Shown here one piece after another: positions 33,540-41,443 of a stretch of DNA of 64,000 bases. Under the pieces are notes generated by a model. The model saw nothing but the letters and a program-made list of their open reading frames with translations. It did no database searches and was not told the DNA's origin. Source of the stretch: Nocardioides sp. R-C-SC26 (GTDB lineage: Bacteria; Actinomycetota; Actinomycetes; Propionibacteriales; Nocardioidaceae); assembly GCF_021246465.1 (NCBI RefSeq), contig NZ_JAHRHK010000002.1:247234-311233 (forward strand). The letters are read 5' to 3'. Each line of letters opens with the position of its first letter. The stretch's first letter is position 1. The translations under genes and the position numbers were made by a program.

Positions 33540-34075
33540 GCATCACCAACCCGCCGGTCGGCACGGTCGACTCCTTCGCCACCAACCAGGACCTCGACCC
33601 CCGCCGTCTGCGCGACGCCTTCGGCGTCTTCCCCAGCGGTGTGGTCGCCGTCGCGGCCCAGGTCGAGGGCCGCCTCGTCGGACTGGCGGCCTCCTCGTTC
33701 ACCTCGGTGGGCATCGAGCCGCCGCTCGTCTCCTTCTCGATCGCCCGGGCCTCCAAGACGTGGCCCGACCTGCGACGATCCGCACACGTGGGCGTGACGA
33801 TCCTCGCCGAGCACCACGGCGCCGTGTGCCGCCAGCTCGCCGGGGACGTCGACCGCCGCTTCGACGGCGTCCCGGTCACCGTGACCGACGAGGGCGCCGT
33901 CACGCTCGACGAGGGCATCGCGGCCTTCGACTGCACGGTCTACCGCGAGGTCGAGGCCGGCGATCACACGATCGTGCTCCTCGAACTGCACGCCGTGCGC
34001 TACGCCGCCGACGACCCGGGCTCGCCCCTCGTGTTCCACCGGAGCGGCTTCGGGCGGGTGACCGTCGGCGCCTGA
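33536..34075 (+). CDS. HpaC-type flavin reductase domain protein
   Basis: 179 residues of the flavin reductase-like (split-barrel) family: LRDAFGVFPSGVVAVAA, LAASSFTSVGIEPPLVSFSI, SKTWPDLRRSAHVGVTIL and VLLELHAVRYA. It is unrelated in fold to the SsuE-type reductase it overlaps, so the operon carries two independent sources of reduced flavin. Last gene of the second sulfur unit. Confidence 0.86.
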   Translation: MSITNPPVGTVDSFATNQDLDPRRLRDAFGVFPSGVVAVAAQVEGRLVGLAASSFTSVGIEPPLVSFSIARASKTWPDLRRSAHVGVTILAEHHGAVCRQLAGDVDRRFDGVPVTVTDEGAVTLDEGIAAFDCTVYREVEAGDHTIVLLELHAVRYAADDPGSPLVFHRSGFGRVTVGA

Positions 34076-34112
34076 GGTCCGGCTCGCGCTGGCCGCCCGC
34101 GGTGGTCGAGGA

Positions 34113-34127
34113 GGTCGCTGTGCGACC
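34113..34127 (+). terminator. Weak candidate terminator hairpin
   Basis: GGTCGC-TGT-GCGACC lies 38 bases after the flavin reductase stop, next to a GGTGGTCGAGGAGG stretch that resembles REP-like sequence elsewhere in the window. Confidence 0.3.
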
Positions 34128-34199
34128 GTCACCGGGCCAGGTGAGTCATCACGTCTCTCCGGCCGCGTGGCGGGACAGCGCCTCTGAGACGCTGGTCGC

Positions 34200-35600
34200 A
34201 TGCACACCGTGACCGACGCATCTGGCACCGAGGTGCGGCGGGTCGCCGTCATCGGCGCCGGGATCGCCGGCCTGACGGCGGCGCACGCGCTGAGGCGGGC
34301 CGGCCGCGAAGTGGTCGTGCTCGACGGCGCGGACCGCGTCGGCGGCAAGCTGCGGCGAGCCGAGGTGGGCGGCGTCGTCGTCGACGTCGGTGCCGAGGCG
34401 ATGGTCAACCGGCGCCCCGAAGGCGTGGCGCTCGCCGCCGACCTCGGACTCGACGTCGTGCACCCCACCGACGCGGCGGCACATGTGTGGACCCGCGGAG
34501 GTCTGCGGCGCCTGCCGCGCACCCTGCTCGGCGCGCCGTTGGATCTCAACGCTCTCGAGGGCGCCGGCATCCTCACCGATGACGGCATGGTGCGGGCGCG
34601 ACATCAGCACGCGGCGCACCTGGCCCCGGGGGTCGACATCTCGGTGGGCGAGCTGGTGGCGCACCGCTTCGGCGACGAGGTCGTGGAGAGGCTGGTCGAG
34701 CCGCTTCTCGGCGGTGTGTACGCCGGGTACGCGCGTGGCATCTCGGCCCGCGCCGCGGCGCCGCAGCTCGTGCCGTTGCTCAGTGCCGGAGGAGTGGTCG
34801 GCGAGGTGCCGCCCCCCGTCGATCCGACGCCGTTCTTCGCGGGCATCCCCGGAGGGATGACACGACTGGCCGATGCGCTGGCCGCCGGCCTCGACGTCCG
34901 CACGGGCGCGATGGTGCGCGAGGTGCAGCGGGCCGAGCGCGGCTTCCTCCTCGTCACCGGGGCGGCCTCCGCGCCGCTGACCGAGCGCGTCGACGAGGTC
35001 GTCGTCGCGACGCCCGCGCATCCGGCGGCGCGCCTCCTGGGCGGCGTCGCCCCCTCGGCCGCGACGGAGTTGGCTCGGTTCCAGTACGCGTCGGTCGTCG
35101 TGGTCACCCTGGCCTTCCGGCTGGCGCAGGTGCTCCCCGAGATGTTCCGCGAGTCGGGGTTCCTGGTGCCACCCGTCGACGGCCGGCGCATCAAGGCCGC
35201 GACGTTCTCCTTCGCGAAGTGGGACTGGGTGCGCCGGGCCGGGGAGGACGCCGGGGGCCTGGTCGTGCTGCGGACCTCGCTGGGTCGACTCGGGGACGAA
35301 CTGAGCCTCCAGGCCACCGACGCCGAGCTGGTCGGCTGGTCGCTGGCCGACCTGCGCGAGGCGGCCGGCTTGAGCGCCGTCCCGGTCGCCACGCATGTGC
35401 AGCGCTGGGGCGGAGGGCTGCCGCAGTATGAGGTCGGTCATCTCGATCGGGTGGCGCGGGTCCGCGCCGCCGTGGAGTCGGTCGCCGGTCTCGCGGTCTG
35501 CGGGGCCGCCTACGACGGCGTCGGGATCGCGGCGTGCGTGGCATCGGGGCAGGCGGGCGCCGCCCGGATCATCGGAACGGGCGCGGCGCTGCCAGACTGA
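34200..35600 (+). CDS. hemY: Protoporphyrinogen/coproporphyrinogen III oxidase HemY (CgoX)
   Basis: 466 residues. The FAD motif reads VAVIGAGIAGLTAAHALRRA, with GGKLRRAEVGGVVVDVGAEA following, EPLLGGVYAGYARGISARAA in the middle and GLAVCGAAYDGVGIAACVAS at the end, all typical of HemY. In actinobacteria this enzyme oxidises coproporphyrinogen III to coproporphyrin III in the coproporphyrin-dependent pathway. rpiB follows after five bases. The usual partner hemQ is not adjacent, and hemE lies 11 kb upstream. Confidence 0.9.
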   Translation: MHTVTDASGTEVRRVAVIGAGIAGLTAAHALRRAGREVVVLDGADRVGGKLRRAEVGGVVVDVGAEAMVNRRPEGVALAADLGLDVVHPTDAAAHVWTRGGLRRLPRTLLGAPLDLNALEGAGILTDDGMVRARHQHAAHLAPGVDISVGELVAHRFGDEVVERLVEPLLGGVYAGYARGISARAAAPQLVPLLSAGGVVGEVPPPVDPTPFFAGIPGGMTRLADALAAGLDVRTGAMVREVQRAERGFLLVTGAASAPLTERVDEVVVATPAHPAARLLGGVAPSAATELARFQYASVVVVTLAFRLAQVLPEMFRESGFLVPPVDGRRIKAATFSFAKWDWVRRAGEDAGGLVVLRTSLGRLGDELSLQATDAELVGWSLADLREAAGLSAVPVATHVQRWGGGLPQYEVGHLDRVARVRAAVESVAGLAVCGAAYDGVGIAACVASGQAGAARIIGTGAALPD

Positions 35601-35605
35601 GCACC

Positions 35606-36115
35606 ATGCGCGTGCACCTCGGCTCCGACCATGCCGGCCTCGAGCTCAAGGACCACCTGAAGACCTGGCTCGGCGAGAACGGGTACGAGCCGGTCGACCA
35701 CGGCCCGTTCGTCTACGACGCCCTCGACGACTACCCCGTCTTCTGCCTGCGAGCTGCCGAGGCCGTCGCCACGGAGCGGGCCGACGGAGCCGACAGCCTC
35801 GGCGTGGTCATCGGCGGCTCCGGCAACGGTGAGCAGATGGCGGCGAACAAGGTGGCCGGGATCCGTTCAGCGCTCGTGTGGTCGGAGGAGACGGCGGTCC
35901 TGGGGCGCGAGCACAACGACGCCAACGTCATCTCGGTCGGCGGCCGGATGCACACGGTGGAGGAGATGACCCGCTTCGTCGAGGTCTTTCTCGCCACGCC
36001 GTTCACCGGCGACGAGCGCCATGTGCGCCGGATCGGCCAACTGGCCGACTACGAGACAAGTCGAGAGCTTCCGCCGCTGCCCGAGTCCGCGATCGGCCAC
36101 GGTCCGCAGAGCTGA
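35606..36115 (+). CDS. rpiB: Ribose-5-phosphate isomerase B
   Basis: 169 residues. The RpiB/LacA fold is evident from MRVHLGSDHAGLELKDHL and GVVIGGSGNGEQMAANKVAG, the latter being the phosphate and active-site loop. The form with Ser rather than Cys in GGSGNG is usual in actinobacteria. It interconverts ribose-5-phosphate and ribulose-5-phosphate. It starts five bases after hemY and nine bases before the DNA glycosylase gene, so the three probably form an operon. Confidence 0.9.
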   Translation: MRVHLGSDHAGLELKDHLKTWLGENGYEPVDHGPFVYDALDDYPVFCLRAAEAVATERADGADSLGVVIGGSGNGEQMAANKVAGIRSALVWSEETAVLGREHNDANVISVGGRMHTVEEMTRFVEVFLATPFTGDERHVRRIGQLADYETSRELPPLPESAIGHGPQS

Positions 36116-36124
36116 GGCTCGACC

Positions 36125-36961
36125 ATGCCCGAGGGGCACACCCTCCACCGGTTGGCGATCGCGCTGACCGACGTCTTCGCGGGCCGGCGGCTCGAGGTGA
36201 CCAGCCCGCAGGGGCGGTTCGCCGAATCCGCGGCGCTGCTGGACGGCGCCGTGCTGGAGGATGCCAGCGCCTGGGGCAAGCAGCTGTTCATCCGCTTCGA
36301 GGGTGAGCGCATCGTCTACGTGCACCTGGGGCTCATCGGCACGTTCGACGTCTACCCGGGTGTGGCGGCGGTTCCGGCGCCGGTCGGTCAGGTGCGGATG
36401 CGCCTGGCCGTGCCCGACGCGTATGCCGACCTGCGTGGTGCGATCGCCTGCGATCTGAAGACGCCCGCGGAGATGGCCACCATGGTCTCCAGGTCCGGGC
36501 CGGACCCGCTGCGCGCCGACGCCGACCCCGGCCGCGCCTGGGAGCGGATCCGGCGGAGCCGCAAGCCGATCGGCGCGCTGCTGATGGACCAGCAGGTGCT
36601 CGCCGGCGTCGGGAACGTCTACCGGGCCGAGGTGCTGTTCCGGCAGCGACTGCACCCGCTGCGTCCCGGCGGCACCCTGCGCGCCGCGCAGTGGACGGCG
36701 ATCTGGGACGACCTCAGCGTCTTGATGGCGGAGGGCGTGCAGACGGGGCGGATCGACACGGTGCGCCCCGAGCACACGCCCGAGGCGATGGGACGCGAGC
36801 CGCGGCGCGACGACCACGGCGGCGAGGTGTACGTCTATCGCCGCACCGGGCAGCCCTGCTGGGTGTGCGGCCGCAAGGTGGCCACCTCGGCACTGGAGGG
36901 TCGCAATCTCTTCTGGTGTTCGCGATGCCAACCCGCGTACCGTTCCCGCGCCGTACGCTGA
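36125..36961 (+). CDS. Fpg/Nei-family DNA glycosylase/AP lyase (Nei2 type)
   Basis: 278 residues. The N-terminus PEGHTLHRLA gives the catalytic Pro2 and Glu3 of the Nei branch (Fpg has PELPE). Lys52 in WGKQLFIRF is the conserved lysine, LMDQQVLAGVGNVYRAEVL is the helix-two-turn-helix, and CWVC...WCSRCQ at the C-terminus forms the zinc finger. It excises oxidised bases. A TACGCT hexamer overlapping its stop (36954-36959) may be a promoter for the next gene. Confidence 0.9.
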   Translation: MPEGHTLHRLAIALTDVFAGRRLEVTSPQGRFAESAALLDGAVLEDASAWGKQLFIRFEGERIVYVHLGLIGTFDVYPGVAAVPAPVGQVRMRLAVPDAYADLRGAIACDLKTPAEMATMVSRSGPDPLRADADPGRAWERIRRSRKPIGALLMDQQVLAGVGNVYRAEVLFRQRLHPLRPGGTLRAAQWTAIWDDLSVLMAEGVQTGRIDTVRPEHTPEAMGREPRRDDHGGEVYVYRRTGQPCWVCGRKVATSALEGRNLFWCSRCQPAYRSRAVR

Positions 36962-37057
36962 GCGCGCACCCGGCACGGGAGTGGCGCTGCCGCCCTCGGA
37001 CCGTCTCGGCCGCACCGCCTCGACCCCCCTCCCGCCCGTCGTCCGAACCGGAGCCTG

Positions 37058-38155
37058 ATGTCCCTCGCCACGTCCTCGCGGACCTCTCGGCCCGCGCGCT
37101 CGCGTTTCAGCGTCGGTGCCGTGCGCCGCGGGGTGCCGTGGGAGAGCCGGATCGCCATCGCTCTGTCCGTGCTGACGGTGGTGCTGACCGTGATGGTGGT
37201 CAACCTGCCCGATCAGTTCCCCTTCACCAGCCTGATCGTGCCGCTGGTGACGGGCAGCATCGTGCTCGGTCCGCGCACGTTGCCGTGGTTCGTGATCGTG
37301 GTGATGGCGATGTTGACGCTCTCGCTCAGCCAGCAGACCGAGCTGACCCAGCGCGTCGTCGGGGCGGCGGTGGTGCAGTTCATCGTGGCGTTGATCGTGC
37401 TGCTCGCGAGCGCGCGTCGCGCACGACTCGGCGTCGCCGGCCTGCGCGGGGAGGCGATGTTCGTCGACCTGCGTGACCGCATCCAGAACCAGGGCGGGAT
37501 CCCCGAGCTGCCGAACGGGTGGACGGTCGAGTCGGCGCTGCAGTCCGCCGGCGGGACGGCGTTCGCAGGCGACTTCCTGGTCGCCTCCCGCGCGAGCGAC
37601 GGCCGCCATCTGCAGATCGTCGTCGTCGACGTCTCCGGCAAGGGCGTCGAGGCCGGTACCCGCGCGCTCCTGCTGTCGGGTGCCTTCGGCGGCATCCTCG
37701 GCGCGCTGCCCGCGGCCTGGTTCCTCCCCGCTGCCAACTCCTACCTGTTGAGGCAGGGGTGGGAGGAGGGCTTCGCGACCGCGATCCATCTCTGGCTCGA
37801 CCTGGAGACCGGTGACTTCGAGGTGCGCGCGGCGGGGCACCCGCCGGCCGTTCGGCGCACCGCCAGCAGCGGACGGTGGGACGTGCTCCACACCGAGGGC
37901 CCCATCCTCGGACTCGTCGACGACGCCACGTTCACCTCGGTGCGCGGCAGGCTCGCGCCAGGCGACGCCGTCCTGCTCTACACCGACGGCATGGTCGAGG
38001 AGCGGCATCGCGACATCGACCTCGGGATCGACCGGATGTTGGGGGAGGCCGAGGGTCAGCTGCGTGGGTCCTTCCACGGTTCCGCCGCGCGTCTGGCCCG
38101 CACGCTGGGATCCAAGGACGACGATCGCGCGCTCGTCGTCGTCCACCGGGACTGA
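37058..38155 (+). CDS. Membrane PP2C-type (SpoIIE/RsbU) serine phosphatase
   Basis: 365 residues. Three or four transmembrane helices lie at about 32-125 (IAIALSVLTVVLTVMVVNLP and following), then the SpoIIE phosphatase domain from about 150: AGDFLVASRASDGRHLQIVV, VDVSGKGVEAGTRALLLSGA, RAAGHPPAVRR, and GDAVLLYTDGMVEERHRDID, where Asp residues bind the metals. Related proteins act in partner-switching control of sigma factors by dephosphorylating anti-anti-sigma factors. No such partner is adjacent. GGAG lies four bases before the ATG. Confidence 0.87.
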   Translation: MSLATSSRTSRPARSRFSVGAVRRGVPWESRIAIALSVLTVVLTVMVVNLPDQFPFTSLIVPLVTGSIVLGPRTLPWFVIVVMAMLTLSLSQQTELTQRVVGAAVVQFIVALIVLLASARRARLGVAGLRGEAMFVDLRDRIQNQGGIPELPNGWTVESALQSAGGTAFAGDFLVASRASDGRHLQIVVVDVSGKGVEAGTRALLLSGAFGGILGALPAAWFLPAANSYLLRQGWEEGFATAIHLWLDLETGDFEVRAAGHPPAVRRTASSGRWDVLHTEGPILGLVDDATFTSVRGRLAPGDAVLLYTDGMVEERHRDIDLGIDRMLGEAEGQLRGSFHGSAARLARTLGSKDDDRALVVVHRD

Positions 38156-38261
38156 CCGAGACGACGGCACCGTCCGACGGGGCGCGATTGATGCGGCCAG
38201 GCTGCGATGTGGCACGATGAGCGACGCCGTCAGCACCTGCTCGACACCGCGGACGGCGCAC

Positions 38262-38335
38262 GCGGATGTAGCTCAATGGTAGAGCCTCAGTCTTCCAAAC
38301 TGATTACGCGGGTTCGATTCCCGTCATCCGCTCCA
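38262..38335 (+). tRNA. tRNA-Gly (TCC)
   Basis: A complete cloverleaf: acceptor GCGGATG/CATCCGC, D-arm GCTCAATGGTAGAGC, anticodon loop CTTCCAA (anticodon TCC), T-arm CGGGTTCGATTCCCG. The 3' CCA is encoded. Confidence 0.95.
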
Positions 38336-38380
38336 AGGCTGCGATCCGGGCGCTGGCAGACGGTCTGGACGCCGCTTTGG

Positions 38381-38453
38381 CGGGGCGTAGCGTAGTGGCT
38401 AGCGCGCCTGCTTTGGGAGCAGGAGACCGCAGGTTCGAGTCCTGTCGCCCCGA
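38381..38453 (+). tRNA. tRNA-Pro (TGG)
   Basis: Acceptor CGGGGCG/CGCCCCG with the C1-G72 pair typical of bacterial tRNA-Pro, anticodon loop TTTGGGA (anticodon TGG) and T-arm CAGGTTCGAGTCCTG. The sequence continues ACCT, so the CCA end is not encoded, unlike the neighbouring tRNA-Gly. Confidence 0.95.
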
Positions 38454-38550
38454 CCTCCGGATGGTTCGGTGCCGTCTCGGGTGGCGCTGCTGTCGTGTTC
38501 TCGGCGTGCCCACCAGCGGTGCCGGTTCGGAGTGCGCCCCGCCGAGGCCG

Positions 38551-38556
38551 TAGCAT
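38551..38556 (+). promoter_or_regulatory. Candidate -10 element for tig
   Basis: TAGCAT lies about 100 bases upstream of the trigger-factor GTG in the 204-base gap after tRNA-Pro; the -35 is not clear. Confidence 0.3.
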
Positions 38557-38657
38557 GTCGGGTCGGCCGGCGTCACGGCCGCCAGGTCTGTCGGAGTGTC
38601 GGACGTCGTCCGCGCCCGCAGGTCGCCACGATCCCGTCACCCATGAGGAGAACACCT

Positions 38658-40046
38658 GTGAAGAGCGCCGTCGAGACCTTGAGCCCGACCCGGGCCAAGC
38701 TGACCGTCGAGGTGCCCTTCGAGGAGCTCGAGCCGAGCCTCGACAAGGCGTACAAGCAGATCGCCCAGCAGATCAACATCCCCGGCTTCCGCCGTGGGAA
38801 GGTGCCGCCGATGGTCATCGACCGTCAGGTCGGCCGCGGTGCGGTCCTCGACCAGGCGATCAACGACGTCGTCCCGGCCAAGTACATGGAGGCGCTGGAG
38901 GCCAACGAGCTGACGCCGCTGGCCCAGCCCGAGATCGAGGTCACCAAGTTCGAGGACAACGAGACCCTCGAGTTCACCGCCGAGGTCGACATCCGTCCTG
39001 AGATCACGATCCCGGAGTACGAGGGCATCGAGGCCACGGTCGACGACGTCGAGGTCAGCGACGCTGACGTCGACGAGCAGCTGCAGGCCATGCGCGAGCG
39101 CTTCGGCACCCTCGCCGACGTCGAGCGAGCTGCGGCTGACGGCGACTTCGTCGTCATCGACCTCAAGGCCACCCGCGACGGCGAGGTCGTCGACGGGGCC
39201 GAGGTGTCGGGCATGTCCTACCGCGTCGGTCGCGGCGGCATGATCGACGGCCTCGACGAGGCGCTGGTCGGCCTGGCTCCCGGCGAGGAGAAGGTCTTCG
39301 AGAGCGAGCTCGTCGGTGGCGACCTCGTCGGCGAGAAGGTCGAGGTCGCCGTCAAGGTGACCCAGGTGCAGGAGCAGGAGCTGCCGGACCTGGACGACGA
39401 GTTCGCGCAGACGGCGTCGGAGTTCGACACCCTGGCCGAGCTGTCCGACGACGTCCGCGAGCGCCTGAGCCGCGGCAAGCGCCTGGAGCAGGCCGCCGAG
39501 GCTCGCGACGCTGTCCTCGAGGTGCTCCTGGAGAAGGTCGAGATCCCGCTGCCGGAGTCGCTCGTCGCCGACGAGCTCAACGCCCGCCGTCAGAACGTCG
39601 AGCAGCAGATGATGTACGCCGGCATGACGATGGAGAAGTACCTCGAGGAGGAGGGGCAGACCGTCGAGGAGTTCGAGGCCGACCTCGACCGCCGCGTGCG
39701 CGACGCCGTCGCCGCGCAGTTCCTGCTCGACGAGATCGCCAAGAAGGAGGAGTTCGGCATCGACCAGGCCGAGCTCTCCCAGCACCTCGTGCGCCGCGCC
39801 CAGCAGTCCGGTCAGGACCCGCAGGAGTTCGCGAACCACATGTTCGAGCACAACCACATCCCCGACCTCGTGCAGGAGATCCTGCGCGGGAAGGCCCTGG
39901 CCCAGATCGTGGAGAGCGCCGTCGTCAAGGACGCCTCGGGCAACGTGGTCGAGCTGAAGAACCTGCGCCCCGACGGCACGATCGGTAAGGCCGAGGCCGA
40001 GGCCGACGCCGAGAGCGGGCCCGCCGAGGAGAACTCCGAGGCCTGA
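38658..40046 (+). CDS. tig: Trigger factor (ribosome-associated peptidyl-prolyl isomerase)
   Basis: 462 residues. The ribosome-binding domain carries the signature IPGFRRGKVPP (about 42-52). The FKBP domain (about 150-240) includes GDFVVIDLKATRDGEVVDGA and GMIDGLDEALVGLAPGEEK. A long helical chaperone domain follows and the tail is acidic. It binds nascent chains at the ribosome exit tunnel. The GTG at 38658 has GAGGAG seven bases upstream; upstream extension into the tRNA region is not supported. Two tandem copies of the dispersed hairpin follow it. Confidence 0.95.
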   Translation: MKSAVETLSPTRAKLTVEVPFEELEPSLDKAYKQIAQQINIPGFRRGKVPPMVIDRQVGRGAVLDQAINDVVPAKYMEALEANELTPLAQPEIEVTKFEDNETLEFTAEVDIRPEITIPEYEGIEATVDDVEVSDADVDEQLQAMRERFGTLADVERAAADGDFVVIDLKATRDGEVVDGAEVSGMSYRVGRGGMIDGLDEALVGLAPGEEKVFESELVGGDLVGEKVEVAVKVTQVQEQELPDLDDEFAQTASEFDTLAELSDDVRERLSRGKRLEQAAEARDAVLEVLLEKVEIPLPESLVADELNARRQNVEQQMMYAGMTMEKYLEEEGQTVEEFEADLDRRVRDAVAAQFLLDEIAKKEEFGIDQAELSQHLVRRAQQSGQDPQEFANHMFEHNHIPDLVQEILRGKALAQIVESAVVKDASGNVVELKNLRPDGTIGKAEAEADAESGPAEENSEA

Positions 40047-40061
40047 TTGCTCGAGCCTTCG

Positions 40062-40095
40062 CGTTGACCCGTCTTCACGTGAAGACGGGTCAACG
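40062..40095. terminator. Hairpin, copy 2 of the dispersed family
   Basis: A perfect 34-base palindrome with core TTGACCCGTCTT/AAGACGGGTCAA, 15 bases after the tig stop. Confidence 0.8.
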
Positions 40096-40106
40096 TCGTT
40101 TTCGGT

Positions 40107-40138
40107 GTTGACCCGTCTTCAAGCAAAGACGGGTCAAC
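40107..40138. terminator. Hairpin, copy 3 of the dispersed family
   Basis: A 13-bp perfect stem with loop CAAGCA, three bases beyond the DUF1501 stop. Placed in tandem with copy 2, so each convergent gene meets its own copy first. Confidence 0.8.
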
Positions 40139-40141
40139 GCC

Positions 40142-41443
40142 TCAGGCGCGGCGCATGAACCCGACGCGGTCGTAGGTGACGCCGGGGAAGACCGCGCTCG
40201 TGTCGATGCTGGGGAAGCGGGTCTGCAGGATCTCGGCCATCACGTTGCGGTAGTCCGTCGTGACGGCGAGATCGCCCTCCACCTGCTTGGTGGTGCCGAG
40301 GCCGGGCCAGCGGCCGTAGTAGCGGCCGCCACGCACCCCGGCTCCCAGCACGAGGACGGCATTCCCGTAGCCGTGGTCGACACCGGCGGCACCGTTCTCG
40401 TTGAGTCGCCGTCCGAACTCGCTCAGGGTCACCACGGTGACACGCTTGCCGACGGGGCCGAGGTCGGTGAAGAACGCGGCCAGCGACGACGCTAGGTCGC
40501 TGACGCCCTGGTTCATCGACGAGGTGAGCGCCAGGTGGTGATCCCAGCCGCCGGAGTCGACGGCGATCGCACGCACGCCGACGCCTGAGCGGATCAGCGC
40601 GGCGGCGTCGCGGAGCGACCTGCCGAGGCCGGAATCGGGGTACTTCGCGCCGTTGCGGGGAGTCTTCGCCGCCGACTCGGAGTACTGCAGGCCGCGATGC
40701 GCCAGGGAGAGCGCGTTCATGCCGGCTTGCTTGACGGGGTGGTTGCCGCCCTCGTACATGGCGCGGAGGCCGCGCCGCAGCGCCGTCCCGGACGGCGTAC
40801 CGGCGAACGGCGTCTCCAGGTGTGACGGCGAGGCGATGGCCACGGCGTCGGACGGTCCGACCAGCGACGTCGGCACGACGTTGGTGCCGACCGCGACGCC
40901 CCGGAAGACGTCCTCGGTGGCGAAGGCGCCGATCATCCGGTTGAGCCAACCGATCCGTTCACGGCTGCCGGGGTCGGCGTCCTCGATCTCCTCCATCGCG
41001 CTGAAGTGGCTGCGGTTGGGGATCGGCATCCCGACCGCGTGGATCGCGGCGAACGCGTCGTTGCGCCACATCCGCGAGAGCGGTGCGAAGGAGGGGTGCA
41101 GGCCGAAGGTCGAGTCGGCGTGCAGCAGCTGACGCTTGCGCAGTGCCGTGGTGGGCCGCTCCCGGTAGTAGGTGGCCTCGGCGTGCGGCACCACCATCGA
41201 GAGTCCGTCGACGCCGCCGCGCTGGGAGACCACCACGAGCACGTTGCCGGCGTTCGCCCCCGGACCAGCCGGGGCGCCGTAGACGGCTGCGGTCATCACG
41301 TCGCCGACCATCGACGTCGTCACACCGGCGAGCCCGGCCGCGCCCGCGCCGGCCAGCAGTCCGCGGCGGGAGAGCCCGCGGTAGTCGTCACATCCGCAGG
41401 CGTCGACGGGGCTCAGCGAGCCGGATGAGGTCGTGTCGGTCAT
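40142..41443 (-). CDS. DUF1501 protein with Tat signal
   Basis: 433 residues. The N-terminus has a twin-arginine motif (SRRGLL at 25-30) and an Ala/Gly-rich hydrophobic stretch. The DUF1501 domain is alkaline-phosphatase-like: NVLVVVSQRGGVDGLSMVVP, GMPIPNRSHFSAMEEIEDAD, VDSGGWDHHLALTSSMNQGV, TLSEFGRRLNENGAAGVDHG. Histidines and aspartates in these motifs probably bind metals. It is exported folded. It overlaps the DUF1800 gene by four bases; this pair recurs across bacteria and the function is unknown. Confidence 0.88.
   Translation of the reverse strand: MTDTTSSGSLSPVDACGCDDYRGLSRRGLLAGAGAAGLAGVTTSMVGDVMTAAVYGAPAGPGANAGNVLVVVSQRGGVDGLSMVVPHAEATYYRERPTTALRKRQLLHADSTFGLHPSFAPLSRMWRNDAFAAIHAVGMPIPNRSHFSAMEEIEDADPGSRERIGWLNRMIGAFATEDVFRGVAVGTNVVPTSLVGPSDAVAIASPSHLETPFAGTPSGTALRRGLRAMYEGGNHPVKQAGMNALSLAHRGLQYSESAAKTPRNGAKYPDSGLGRSLRDAAALIRSGVGVRAIAVDSGGWDHHLALTSSMNQGVSDLASSLAAFFTDLGPVGKRVTVVTLSEFGRRLNENGAAGVDHGYGNAVLVLGAGVRGGRYYGRWPGLGTTKQVEGDLAVTTDYRNVMAEILQTRFPSIDTSAVFPGVTYDRVGFMRRA

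Noticed and set aside
35867..38236. A 789-codon minus-strand open frame across rpiB, nei and the phosphatase gene
   Set aside because: It is antisense to three well-recognised genes and its Arg/Gly/His-rich translation has no family similarity; long antisense frames are expected in high-GC DNA.
38637..39857. A 406-codon Leu/Val/Asp-rich minus-strand frame over tig
   Set aside because: It is the antisense shadow of the trigger factor coding sequence and has no plausible start signal or domain.
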